A DNA stretch of 64,000 nucleotides from Sambucus nigra (taxonomy: Eukaryota; Streptophyta; Magnoliopsida; Dipsacales; Adoxaceae), in assembly GCA_949130495.1 (NCBI GenBank), contig OX422208.1:645070023-645134022 (forward strand), written 5' to 3'. This document shows, piece after piece, positions 1 through 10,547 of the stretch; within the stretch, counting starts at the first letter, position 1, and each line of letters opens with the position of its first letter. The position numbers and the translations under genes were made by a program. The notes beneath the pieces were generated by a model. The model was not told where the DNA came from. It saw nothing but the letters and a program-made list of their open reading frames with translations, and made no database searches.

Positions 1-1357
1 ATACTCCTTGTTAGTAACTCAGAGCTTTGTAGAGCGTGCTGCCTGGTGAGTTATATGATCCAGGGGTTACACTTGAGTAGTCTTTTACAATAGGTGTTTA
101 AGAGTTCTTTATCTTTTTAAGAGTTTCAGATTTATGGAATTAGAAGTAGGATTGCCATGTATATGAGCATTTTTACTTTGTGGTTTTTAAGTTTTAAAAA
201 AGATAGCCTTTTTCAAACTGACCATGAAATGCTTTTTGGTCTCTAGGTCAAAATTTCAGAAATGCATTTTTTACTATCTTTCGTTGAGAATATGTTACTT
301 AGCAGATCGTGAGTTGTTAAAAATCAAATTGCAATGATGTTTTTTAATTTTAGAAAGCCTTGCAATCTAATTATGAATGATAATTCTCTTTCTATTAGCT
401 AAAATGGCCCATTGTGTGTGGTAATGTCTGTCAAAGTTATGGTACATGTGCATCCCGCGCCCCTGCATTATTACGAGTATTGTGAATGACATTTAAGGTG
501 TAGTATTGTTTGTTTGACACCTATTTTGGACAGGATTGGTCGGTGACCCTCCTGCTATTTATAAAATCTTCATATAAAGTTGGCTACCCTCCCAACCATG
601 TGAATTAATAGGGGATCAACTTTCATCCGCTAGTGGCCCCGTCCCCCTTAATGTATTAGTGTTGGATTTTTCTTGGTCTCATTGAAACAAATTTCCCTCA
701 ATAGGTTCTATTTGCACATGTAATATTGCCTACATGTTTTCTAATGGGACTTATTGGATAAAAAATGTTTTCTAATAATACTTGTTGGAGATTTTTTTTG
801 CGAGACTTATTTTGACTATACGTACTTGGTAAACAAGACATATTAACCATCAAAACATCCTCGTAAAATTAATATTGGGTCGAGGAGTTGCACAGTGATA
901 CTATAACTATAGCCATCCAAATTATGCATTGCAATTGTATATTCTAATGATATGTCAACATTAAAAATCACTCCATATGGAAATCAATTCTCAATTAGAG
1001 CTATATGCTCTTAATGAAAGAAAAAAAATGCTATCTAACCGGGTCTCTTTCAATTTTAAATTAACTCTAAAAAGGTATTAATTGTAAGGCCATTTCCATA
1101 GAATTATAATGCGATTTGCCTTGCCACCAAATAGTTTCAACTCTAGCTCCAAATCATTTTGCAATTTTAATGACCTTGCGGCAATTAAACTGTCGCACAG
1201 AGGAAATACTCATGCCAAGTGACTGTTGAGCTCCAACAACCACAATCTCAAAGCTATTAAAATGATACTATTAAAAATGGTACATATACCCTTATTATTC
1301 ACTTGAGATTCACATAATATCCATATATTATTCTTCTCTTATAAGAGATCAATTCTC
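1..1357. other. Unassigned AT-rich non-coding DNA
   Basis: I see no long open frame, tandem array, LTR boundary or RNA gene here. It could be flanking, intronic or old transposon DNA. Confidence 0.5.
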
Positions 1358-1702
1358 TTGCAATTTTGTATTAAGATATTGTATCTGTCTGACGACTTTG
1401 TTAATAGAATTCTCAGAGACTCATCATCAGATGCTGCTAATTATTATGAAGTCATATTTTATTCAAAGGCGGTCACAATTCCCGTTCTTATAGAATTCGA
1501 ACATGAACATAACCAGTCTCATTGTTGGGTATACGTGCCTACCCATACTTACTCCACGAGATTGGGAGGACACATCTTGTTAATTAAAGATTATTTTGAT
1601 ATAGATCTCACTTACGATCCGAAGGTTTTTCGCAATCAATTCTGCATGAGACTCATCGTTCCTTTGTTTGCTTGGAGATTTGTTCTTACAACAACTATTT
1701 AA
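1358..1702 (+). pseudogene. PIF/Harbinger-like transposase N-terminal fragment
   Basis: A 114-codon open stretch. Around residues 70-100 it reads GGHILLIKDYFDIDLTYDP followed by an F-R-x-x-F-x-M-R segment. That pattern (GH-x-x-L-x-x-DYF, then a hydrophobic and arginine-rich strand) recalls the N-terminal part of plant ALP1/HARBI1-like proteins, which derive from PIF/Harbinger DDE transposases. The catalytic DDE region, expected a few hundred residues further on, is absent and the frame ends in stops, so this could only be a scrap. The first ~65 residues match nothing I know. No terminal inverted repeats or three-base TTA/TAA duplication were found. The call rests on one short motif and could be chance. 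Confidence 0.35.
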
Positions 1703-1972
1703 TGAGAAAGCTAGACACACGCAGAAAGTGGTATTTTTTCGTTGTGCAAAAATTAATGACGCCTCTTCGAATGGTCACATTCACGCTCAATCGATTTAGT
1801 TGATGAGTATGCCTGAATTGTGAAGACGCCATTGATACACTATAGTGCTTTTGCAACACAATGTACACTAGAGAGTATGTTTGATTCATAAGAGATCCAA
1901 AGGGAGCAGAGGGTGCCTAACCCGTCTTCTCGCCGTAACTTAGTCCCTCATTCCTTTTCTCTCTATTTTTTA
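1703..1972. other. Short spacer before the TRIM
   Basis: No recognisable feature. It ends in a CT-rich stretch directly abutting the left terminal repeat of the TRIM. Confidence 0.4.
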
Positions 1973-2234
1973 TGCAAGCGCCAAATATTGGATTCAAAGA
2001 TGAGAGAAAAACACAATCACAAATATGAAAATTGGATTAACAAGCCAAAGAATAATGAAATCTATATTACATCATCATTTATTTATACTAGTAGTTTCCC
2101 GCTCTAACTAGAAAAATATTAAAAGACTAAGATACCCTTTACTTATTCTAATATCTACTGAAGAGGACTAACCCCTTTCATTATATTTATTACTAACAGT
2201 TAATTAAATTAAACGATGAAACCTACTTACATCA
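1973..2234 (-). repeat. TRIM 3' LTR
   Basis: Aligns by eye along its whole length with 3054-3309, with many substitutions and small indels, so the insertion looks old. On the minus strand it begins TGATGTAAGTAGG and ends CA (TG at 1973-1974 on the plus strand). Confidence 0.72.
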
Positions 2235-2248
2235 TTCTCCCCTCTTTT
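2235..2248 (-). promoter_or_regulatory. TRIM polypurine tract
   Basis: On the minus strand this is a pure purine run, AAAAGAGGGGAGAA, ending exactly where the 3' LTR begins. This is where plus-strand DNA synthesis is primed in LTR retrotransposons. Confidence 0.65.
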
Positions 2249-2580
2249 GAAAAAGTTCAACCTCTAACATTAGGATTTGAGCCGAGTGCAAAAATTCCTG
2301 AAATATGCAGTAAAGAATAAGATAAAATTTTGGGGCCCAAAAATTATTTTGGCAATATTTGGTAGCACTCAAAATGGACAGAACTCTGGCCCTATTTGAT
2401 ATGTTGAAGAAGTGTCATCTTGGGTGAAAGATCAGCCTAGGGAGCCGAAACCCTAGGTTAATGCCTCTTCAGCCACTGTCGACTTAACTCGCCATATCCA
2501 TAGATTGTCGGAGCAATAAAAGGTCTCTCGGAGACGAATCCGTCGTGAGGTAAGTCGTTTGAACCTATTCTCTATTCGAT

Positions 2581-2640
2581 TTCTTCTTCTTCTTCTTCTT
2601 CTTCTTCTTCTTCTTCTTCTTCTTCTTCTTCTTCTTCTTC
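2581..2640. repeat. (TTC)20 microsatellite
   Basis: Twenty uninterrupted TTC units lie inside the TRIM internal region. On the element's own strand it reads (GAA)n, a repeat able to form triplex DNA. Confidence 0.97.
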
Positions 2641-2995
2641 TCCTATTTTTTTAATTTTGCCCCAAGTTCAAAATGGGGCCACAAATTGCAAGATTTTACC
2701 TTCCTTTTCATTTTCTTTTGCTTTTTATCATCATGACACTAGGGTTTGGGGATGTCAGCATTAAAAGGGATGTTTGATTGGGACAATTCTCGATAAATTA
2801 TGGGATTAAGGTTTAAGATTGGGGTTAGGATTTCAATAGGAGTTTGAGAAGAAACAAAACCGTTTAATTTTGACAAAATTAGGATTTGTTGTTTCATGAA
2901 AAGAGGCATAACTTCTTCTAGGGATACCATTCGATTTTCAGAATCTATCTTCTAATTCTTCTTCTTGGGAGTCATTAATGGAGATGTAATGAGAG

Positions 2996-3023
2996 GACCC
3001 ACACCCACACCCACACCCACACC
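2996..3023. repeat. CACACC hexanucleotide repeat
   Basis: Four to five imperfect copies of ACACCC in the internal region of the TRIM just after its primer site. Confidence 0.9.
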
Positions 3024-3037
3024 ATAGAGCTAACCTC

Positions 3038-3050
3038 ACTTATACCAATT
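3038..3050 (-). promoter_or_regulatory. TRIM primer-binding site (degenerate)
   Basis: The minus strand reads TTGGTATAAGTG three bases inside the LTR end at 3054. The first seven bases match the usual Met-initiator tRNA primer site and the rest is mutated. Confidence 0.5.
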
Positions 3051-3053
3051 TGA

Positions 3054-3309
3054 TGTAAACACCATCAATTAGATCCAGAGAAGAGAGGAAAACACAAGAA
3101 TGGTATTTAACAGGCCAAAGAATAATGAGATCTATATTACATTATTACCTATTTATACTAGTAGTAATCCTACTCTAACTAGGAAAGTATTAAAAGACTA
3201 AGATACCCTTCACTTATTCTAATATCTACTAAAGAGGACTAACCCATTTTATTACATTTAATACTAAAATTTAATAAAACTAAACTATAAAAGCCTGTAA
3301 GAGTAGTCA
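3054..3309 (-). repeat. TRIM 5' LTR
   Basis: Partner of 1973-2234. On the minus strand it runs from TGACTAC to TTTACA. It contains the TATA-like box TATAAATA and downstream sequence that would be the transcript start (R-U5). Confidence 0.72.
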
Positions 3310-4578
3310 CATACTCATTTGTGACCTCATATGTAGTTGTCTTATTTTGGTTTTCAAAATACACTTCGGGCTCTTCATTTACATATTTGGAAATATTCAT
3401 CAACGTTCAAGACCTTGAAGTCGATTTTCTCATCCTCATACTCATTTATCACATTTTGCATGAAAGGTAATAGTTTAGAGATGCCCTACACTCATGTCAC
3501 TTGTTTTTACAAACTTTTTCCAATCATGTTAAAAACTTTAGTGTGTATAAAACTTGTGTTTTTGCCCTTTGATTTTTCTTTTTTCAAAACCCTTTAAAAT
3601 TTAGAAAAATAAGCAAACCCAATGGCTTCACTTCAATGAAGGTGTTCTTCACTAGTAGCAAGTCCCGAGAATTTTCTCGATAAGAACCCTGAGAGTTAAC
3701 ACGTTTTGTTTCGTTGATGGATCGCCACAGCGAAGGCCTTCATTGCAGCGATGCATCTTTTTGTTGGTCGCCTTGTTTCCACTCGAAGATGTCTCAAAGA
3801 ACTCTGGAAAGATCCACGTATTTCTTCGCCGCAAGATCGCTCCAGCAAAGATTTTCTTCACTGCAACAAACCTATTAGCGAAGAGATCTGGACGCGCATC
3901 AAATTTTGAGATCTTTTGAAAATCTTCTTGAATTTTGTGCAAAAAGTCACATTTTGTGTTTTTTGGCTGATGATTAGACATTAGAGCTCCCAATAACACT
4001 CTCTCACATGTTTTGTGTAAGAAATGTGACTCGCTAGATCACCTTGGTAATGGGTAAACCCATTTGGTTAGTTTTTCTTATATAAACCATTATTTATCTT
4101 CATTTGAAGATATCTCTCATCAAGCATTCAAGAGAGCTTTGTGTCTTCTTCATCTTCTTGCTTTCTAAGAAGATAAGAACACTTATTGAACAAGAGGGAA
4201 TCTACCATCTAAATGCAGTTCATCTTTTTTCCTTCTTCTTTTATTGTTTGCAATCAATCACCTCTCTTTCTTGAGGTTGATTAATATTAAATAAGACGAA
4301 GATTTTATGAAGGGTACTTTTTTTCCCGACAAGAGTATTATGATCTTTGTGGTAATTTTTTGGATTCCAATCACTTATGAACTCCAAAGCTTGAAGAAGA
4401 AGGCTTGTGGAATATTGTTGATGCGCGTCAAGACGTAAGGTATGTTGAGTGTTTCTATCGACGAATAGATATCTCTGGCTTGCTACGAATTGTTGAAAAA
4501 AGTGTAAGGTGCGAGTTAACACGAAATGAGTGTTAGTCATTAGTTCCTCTGTAAGTCTTTACTAAGCTTTTAGTGAGA
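3310..4578. other. Unassigned region with an unknown minus-strand ORF
   Basis: Contains a 115-codon frame on the minus strand (3652-3999) that matches no family I recognise. A TATA-like TATAAACC lies at about 4080, followed by CT-rich DNA as in the R-U5 part of a plant LTR, so an undetected LTR remnant is possible. No partner repeat exists in the window. Confidence 0.3.
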
Positions 4579-4612
4579 CTAGGTATTGCACACATGCGTT
4601 GCGCGTGTGAGC
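4579..4612 (-). mobile_element. Possible Helitron 3' terminus
   Basis: On the minus strand an imperfect GC-rich hairpin (CACACGCG / CGCATGTGTG) is followed by six to seven bases, then CTAG, then T in the flank. A hairpin 5-12 bases before CTRR, inserted at A^T, is the signature of Helitron 3' ends. The element would extend rightwards. I could not find a convincing TC 5' start, so length is unknown. Compare the much clearer end at 62125. Confidence 0.35.
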
Positions 4613-6596
4613 AATGTTTGAAGTTAGATTTGAAAATGCTAGGTAATTGGAAGATATCATTTCAACATTAAATACAAGTTAATCTTAAAGTAAAAAAATC
4701 TTAAAATGAATGGAAAATATCTTAATCTAGAAAACGCCCATGCCACAATTAAATATTAAAACATGTTATGCATGTGATCAATAGTTAAAGTTATGTTTCG
4801 AAATGTTGGTAGGAAAAAATTACGGAGTGTAATGATCATCACATTTAATTATGAAATATCACAAACAACCATCACACTTAATTATGAAATATCACAAAAA
4901 ATAAGTTCAAGTAGTGTTTAAAGTGAAAATTATTTATATAATTGGTGGCAACAGAGAAGAGAACCAATAACTTACGACACTACTGAAAACAAATCATTAA
5001 AATAATATCTACTTCGAGCATGAACAATGGAGAACCCCACTAAGTATTGAAAACAAATTGAATTCTAAAGCAGGAAAAATAGGTTCCTCGTTAAGTATTC
5101 CAATACACAAAATCAAATTATTACACAAGAAAAATTATCAATTTTAAGATAAACATATAATGACAATGCAATACAATTCGCGAATTTAACATAATAACAA
5201 AAGATCATTGAATGTTATTTAAAGATATACAAGACTATAATATCACATTATCATGTATTTAAAAAGAAAAATATAAGGGGTGGTTTCTAACCTTACATTA
5301 TAATGACCTATCTAAACATAACAAATTAGCAGTGTCAGGACGTATTAAGGTTATATCACAAACAGATTCATCATTTGACTGGAAGTCAGTCCGAGACAAA
5401 TTTGTTCCTTTCAAGATTTTTTTTCCAATTCGCTTCGGAATCATGACGTGTTCTATATAGGACTTGTTCATGACATGCAAAAAACATGATTTTGTGGCAT
5501 GTTTGTGTTTGAGTTGGTCGTATTATATTATGTCAGGACAAAATACGACTTGCTATATTACCAAAATGAGGATTTGTAACTACAAATATAAAGTTTGTTG
5601 TATCAAGGATTGTGTTTTTTTTAAAACTTTTATGGTATTCACTCAAAACTGAAGGGATACAATTAGGGGCTAGTGAGATGAATAATTTTTTCACAAATTT
5701 TATTTAGTAAAGAAAAACCCACAAAAGAAGCAAGCATTGGCCTCAATTAACATAACACATCCCAACTTTGTCCTCATTTAGCCATTAGAAAGCAAACACA
5801 CTTTTGCTAAATTATCTTCTCACACGATAAAGCTCTTTTTATGTTTTAATTCACAACCTATTGAAAGTGTCTGTAACAAAGAAAATTAAAATATAGAAAA
5901 TAGAAAGACAAAAAAAACCACTAATTTGAGCATGAATCCACACCCCATTTGATATTCCTTCTTTCATGCAGTGGAAGTCGGAAGGAAAGTAAGCAAAAAC
6001 TCAAATTTTAGCTGACTATACGAAAAATGAACCTGCACCCATACCAAAACCCAATGGTAAACAAAATGTAAATAAACTTATAGAAATATGATATGTAATT
6101 TAATTGTAAACAAACTTAAATGCAATTTTAAAAAGTCATATGAAACAAACTCCACAAATCAAATTGTATTTCCAAATTGAGATATACAAAATTCCAAAAG
6201 TAAATACTACCAATCTTAAAGGTGTATGATCTGCATATACCCTTTCCCAAAATCATATTAAGCCTTCAAACTTACATAAATAAGTTATACCTTTTTCCTT
6301 AACATTTTTTATAATACATCTTCCAAACATTTAATTTCACAAAGATCCTAGTAATAAAAAGTGCTTTGTTTAGCAAACTAACATTACGAAGTAGAATCTT
6401 ACGAGATTTTGGAATTTATGGTTTTATTTGACTTGACAAAATTATATTTTGGTAAACTTTGAGCTCAATTTAATAGGGCACCCACATGTCTTTAGAGACG
6501 TTATGATTTTATACACATGAGTATACAACGTTATAAATTGATGAATGAGAAATTATCGTCCAATGTACCCAATTCTAACATGAAATTTTGTTGAAG
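4613..6596. other. AT-rich non-coding DNA with a small tandem duplication
   Basis: No supported gene. At about 4838-4900 a roughly 33-bp unit (core TTAATTATGAAATATCACAA) occurs twice in tandem. A 60-codon minus-strand frame (5298-5480) and a 62-codon plus-strand frame (5464-5652) resemble nothing known and are probably chance. Confidence 0.4.
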
Positions 6597-7176
6597 TGTA
6601 ATGGAAAATCTAAAGTCCCACATAAATAAAAAATGAGAAATGGGTGTAGTATGTAAGGATCAAATTTGACTAATGAGATTGGTGCCCTTGGAGTATTCCA
6701 ACTATTTGAAGGAGGTAATACCTACATGGACTTGGAATGACTTCCAAGCCAACCCGATCCAAAACGGAACGACACAGGCTTGGCCTGAGTATTAACTTTT
6801 TAGGACAGATTCTATTGGACTTTTTACATTTTGCTGAGTCCATTTTTATTATATTGTCTTATATTTTTTCAGTTCAATTTAATTCCCTTTTATATTAGTT
6901 TATTTTATCATGGTGTTATGAAAGTTACGACAATTTTAGCCGTTATAACTGCCATTTGTGTTACTATAAATTGATGGCTTGCATTCGTTTTTCAGTTGAT
7001 GTTTTAAGACATATTTTCTCTGTCTGAGTCAATCCATCTCATTCATGCAAGTGTTGATTGTCGTATCCTCAGAGATAATTGCCATTGAGTCTGTGGAACA
7101 CCGTTGCTGGACAAATTTTATCTTAAGGACAAAGTGTTGAACACTTGCCTCAATTGTTTAAATTCTTTATTCAGAC
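6597..7176 (+). repeat. Copia-type solo LTR remnant (tentative)
   Basis: Begins TGTAATGGAAAATC with AAGTCCCACAT close behind, which resembles the start of many plant copia LTRs. A TATA-like CTATAAATTGA lies at about 6965 and is followed by CT-rich sequence. No matching second LTR, primer site or target duplication is visible. Both ends are guesses. Confidence 0.3.
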
Positions 7177-7249
7177 ACTATAAGTATATGTATGTTCAGA
7201 TTTGAAGAGTGGTAGTTTTTATATGTGTTGTCAACATACACTAATTTTT

Positions 7250-7720
7250 ATATTTTTTCAATTTTAAATAAACTTAATTAAATTATAAACCAATTAAATG
7301 ATTGTTGTGTTAAACAGTTAACTAATTTTATATTACCCTAAAACATGTATCTAAGAGATAGTACGATAAAATAAAATAATCAACCACAACACCTGATGTA
7401 CGAGAAAATTCAAATGGGTTAAATCTCAGACGAACCAGCCAATGCAAATCCACTATCTCAGTAATTACATAAGGAGATGACATTAGACTTACAGAACCGA
7501 CTCGACTCCTTTAATCCTTCACGCATCTTTGATCTGTAGACCTTCTCCACAGTGACACGTAGGATTTCACCTACGTAGTGCCACAATGCGTGAATCCATA
7601 CGCGACTCGATATTCACCAACCTAAGCTCATCAATTGTCAATGAAAAGGGCACGAAGCTCACCACTTCAAATCACCACACACACGTAGTCCACCCTATGT
7701 AAACAAACAAATGATCACGA
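7250..7720 (-). repeat. Degraded copia LTR-like segment
   Basis: Shares the order of short motifs seen in the LTR at 14400-14930 (AT-rich block, then GATGTACGAG-like, ACTCGA and several CACGGAG/CACGAAG-like words), but is strongly diverged. It sits directly against the copia gag fragment that follows, which suggests a remnant with most of its interior deleted. Confidence 0.35.
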
Positions 7721-7726
7721 AGTCCA

Positions 7727-8320
7727 CTATACGAAGCTCTTCACAAATATGACCATATCATCAGAATCGATACCCGAATCATCATTCAAAACAAGTGTTT
7801 CCTCCTTCTGAGCTTGCAAAGCAATGCATTTATCTTTCTTATTTTGGAAAGGAACCATGTTGAGCTCATAGGTTTGAAGGTAACCTATAAGCTCCTTGAG
7901 TTTCGTAGAGTATAAAGTATCTAGAGAGTTTAAAATAGTCATTTTAGGGTTAAACCTTTTAGGTAAGGACCTTAAGAATTTATTGAGTACTTTTGTTTTG
8001 GGTATTCTCTCTCCCAACTTAAACGATGAGTTAATAATATCAGACCTCGCAAAAAATTCATCAAATGTTTCTCCTCCGTCCTAATGGCTTCGAACTGAGT
8101 GGAGAGGTTCTGGAGTTTAGAAGCTTTAATAACACTAGTACCCTCATGAGTGAGTCGGAGGAGAAACATTTGATAACACTAGTACCCTCTTTAGACGTTT
8201 CACATGTCATAATACGACAGAACTCCTCTAGTGCGATCACATAAAACGAAACATTAAGGCCACGTGAATTACAGTTAGATAGTTTGGGCTCATTCTCACT
8301 CCATGCCTCAATGCATTTAT
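7727..8320 (-). pseudogene. Copia retrotransposon gag fragment
   Basis: The minus strand encodes, in broken frames, a stretch parallel to the gag at 18769-19734: a SNCNSRGLN-like and CRIMTCETSKE segment (8180-8300), then THEGTSVIKASKLQNLSTQF (about 8100-8160), then KFLRSLPKRF and LIGYLQTYELNMVP (7800-8000). These are landmarks of the UBN2-type gag domain of plant copia elements. The first ~90 residues and the zinc knuckle are missing, at least one frameshift occurs near 8070, and a short AACACTAGTACCCTC duplication disrupts the frame at 8130-8190. The product, if ever made, would have been a capsid protein. This copy is dead. Confidence 0.75.
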
Positions 8321-8393
8321 GGATTTTATATTCACCTACTAAATTTTTGGTTGGGGTCTATAAACAACCCATCTCAATACCCTCTTAATACCT

Positions 8394-10528
8394 TGTTAGG
8401 TCCCTAACAATCCTCCTCCCTTGAAACTCTTGGTCATACTCCGAGTATTTGATTCGGAGGCCACTGGGTTCTTTCGGGATCCGTTTGACTCCAGTCAACC
8501 CTCCAACCCGAGCAAATCTTAATGAAACCTTGATGGGATTTTAATTTCTTTTCACAACCCATATCGTGCGTGAATAGGCCTCACGGTTCACACGAACGAT
8601 CGTTTCTACTCTGAGTACCAATTTGGAGGCCATCGAGCACTCCCGTACCCCGTTTGACCCTAGTCAACTCTCCAATCTGAGAGAATCTCAATGAATCCTT
8701 TATGGTCTATGAATCCCCTTTTTAACGGTCCATGTTGTGTGCGGATAGGCCTTACGGTTTGCACAAATGACCTGTTTTTATTGTGAACAACTAGTAGGCA
8801 CTCCCGAGCCCTGTTTGACTCCGGTCAACTCTCCAAACTGAGAGAAATCTCATGAAATCTTAAAGGGATTTACATTACCTTTCCAACGGTTCATTCAATG
8901 CAAGAATCAGTCTCACGATTCGCACGAACGACCTGTTTTACTTTGAAACCCCTCATTTAGAGAACATCAGGGGCTCCAATCCCTGTTTGACTTCAGTCAA
9001 CTCCCTAACCCGAAAGTGGCTTAATGAATTCTTGAAGATATCAAAATTATCTTTTCAATAGTTCCGACCGTACGCGATTCAGACTTACGATTTCATTTTA
9101 TGCCCATTTTTTTAAAAATGTTTGTTCTAGAGTGCCTATAGACACCCCAGACCCCCTGCCTATCACTAGGGTGTACTTTCCTTGCCCAGAAAGGTTGGAA
9201 CTCTGTTGATCGACAGGATAGGGTCCATACTGATCGGCACCCCTAACCCTAAAGTGCAATATTTAAGGAGCCCTTGACCTCACTCGTGAAGGAGGTCCCT
9301 TTCAGCAGTTAACAAACATTCTCTCTAAATCAGAGCGTTGCCATTACTAGAAAACCATAATTTTCTACATTCTCCCACCTCACTTTCCTACTAAATTTGG
9401 TCACTTACCTCATCATACTATACCACTCTTATACAACTATAAAAATCAGCCTACATACCTTCCAAATTCAGCAGCAAAAATCTCCTAGGAGGTCTACCCT
9501 CATTTCTTTTCGAGTTGATTAATTTAGTGTTATTATTCACTTGATTCTCATTTTGTGATATCTTTTAGTCTTATTTAATTATCTCACATTAAATAATATT
9601 CACGTTTATTATTAGTATTTCATATAAATTATTTTCATAAAAACTCAAAAAAGACAAAAAAATAGGGTTTACTTAAAAATTGCAAAAGTAAGACTTCCTA
9701 ATTTTATCACATTTTCACACTTAAACACATTTTTCTCAAAAGCACTCAAAGAGGAGTCTTAAATTTGGGATTATGAGTTGACCCATCCCTACGCTATTTT
9801 CGAACTACGTGGACTTTGATGCCCTTTGGGCTAGGTAGGCGTACCGGGCCAATCCTGGGATTCGATTCATCTCTTTCCATTTTATTCGTTTTATATTATA
9901 CTATATCTATTTTGTGAGTCTTGAATTCCTACATATTTGTGTCTCATTCGACATACACATACGCTTTCCCATAGCGACTCGTGATTTGGTAAACACTCAC
10001 ATCGTATGTTTATGATTATTTTTAGGTACACTCCTACGAATGAGTACGCCCCATCTCTTCCCTGGCTTGAGTCGGATAATTACTTATCCCATTATTTATA
10101 TTACACACATTTACACACACATCATGCTTTGGAGAAAAATGATATAATTAACATGGCCCATGAAATATCGAAAGGGCGAAATGGGTACCCAAAACCTTCC
10201 TATTCTGTAACTTAGTTCCCAGACCTTCGAATCACTTGGTTTTGTATGCATCAATATGACCTTGATGCCATTCTCTTGAGGCGGATACATTATTTTGCCT
10301 ATTTTGAGCAAAAATAAGTTGGTGACTCCATTCCTTCGTGTTATCCCTCGACGACCAATTTTATATCCGAGGCAACCCACGAAGATGATGATGTGAGTGG
10401 CAGAAAGAAGACCTCGATATCCTCGAATTACCCGCATCCGCATGGAAGGGGAAGAGAGGGGGAATTTTACCCTCCCGTCTCTATTTCGCGGATGGACTGC
10501 GCCTGAGGAATCCGACCCGGATGGCCAC
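8394..10528 (+). repeat. Tat/Ogre-type 5' LTR
   Basis: The right end is fixed by the primer site at 10531. Support for an LTR further in: a TATA-like AATATTTAAGG at about 9258; the motif CGAACTACGTGGACTTTGAT at about 9805, which also occurs, inverted, in the LTR at 28927; and TG at 8394 (TGTTAGGTCCC) as a possible start. The start is uncertain because the 3' LTR is not present in the window. A tandem array at 8440-9125 would lie in U3, upstream of the promoter. Confidence 0.5.
8440..9125. repeat. Four-copy ~167-bp tandem array
   Basis: The word GTTTGAC followed by YNGTCAAC recurs at 8483, 8652, 8813 and 8984 (spacings 169, 161, 171). Each copy also carries a TCACG/TTACG-GTT word and a CACGAACGA-like word at a constant offset. 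Copies are about 70-80% alike by eye. Confidence 0.85.
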
Positions 10529-10530
10529 AG

Positions 10531-10547
10531 TGGCGACTCCGCTGTGA
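10531..10547 (+). promoter_or_regulatory. Tat/Ogre primer-binding site
   Basis: TGGCGACTCCGCTGTG matches the TGGCGACTCCRCTGGGG primer site of Tat/Ogre elements, reported to pair with tRNA-Arg. It lies two bases after an LTR end reading GGCCACA. Confidence 0.75.

Larger units (their letters stand above)
1973..3309 (-). mobile_element. TRIM-like miniature LTR retrotransposon, 1337 bp
   Basis: Two direct repeats of about 260 bp (1973-2234 and 3054-3309) flank about 819 bp of non-coding DNA. Read on the minus strand, each repeat starts TG and ends CA and contains a TATA-like box (TATAAATA). The right repeat is followed by a TTGGTATAAG stretch resembling the start of an initiator-Met tRNA primer site (usual form TGGTATCAGAGC). 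The left repeat is preceded by a purine tract (AAAAGAGGGGAGAA). This order of LTR, PBS, PPT and LTR within 1.3 kb with no gag or pol fits the TRIM class (terminal-repeat retrotransposon in miniature), which moves only with enzymes made elsewhere. A 5-bp target duplication could not be seen (flanks TTTTA and CATAC), so the edges may be off by a few bases or one end may have been rearranged. Confidence 0.72.

Noticed and set aside
1968..3314. Target duplication for the TRIM
   Set aside because: Flanks TTTTA and CATAC do not match at the chosen edges. I kept the element call on the other evidence but not the duplication.
8394..10528. Firm full-length LTR call for the Tat element
   Set aside because: Without a second LTR in the window the left edge cannot be proven; it is recorded at moderate confidence only.
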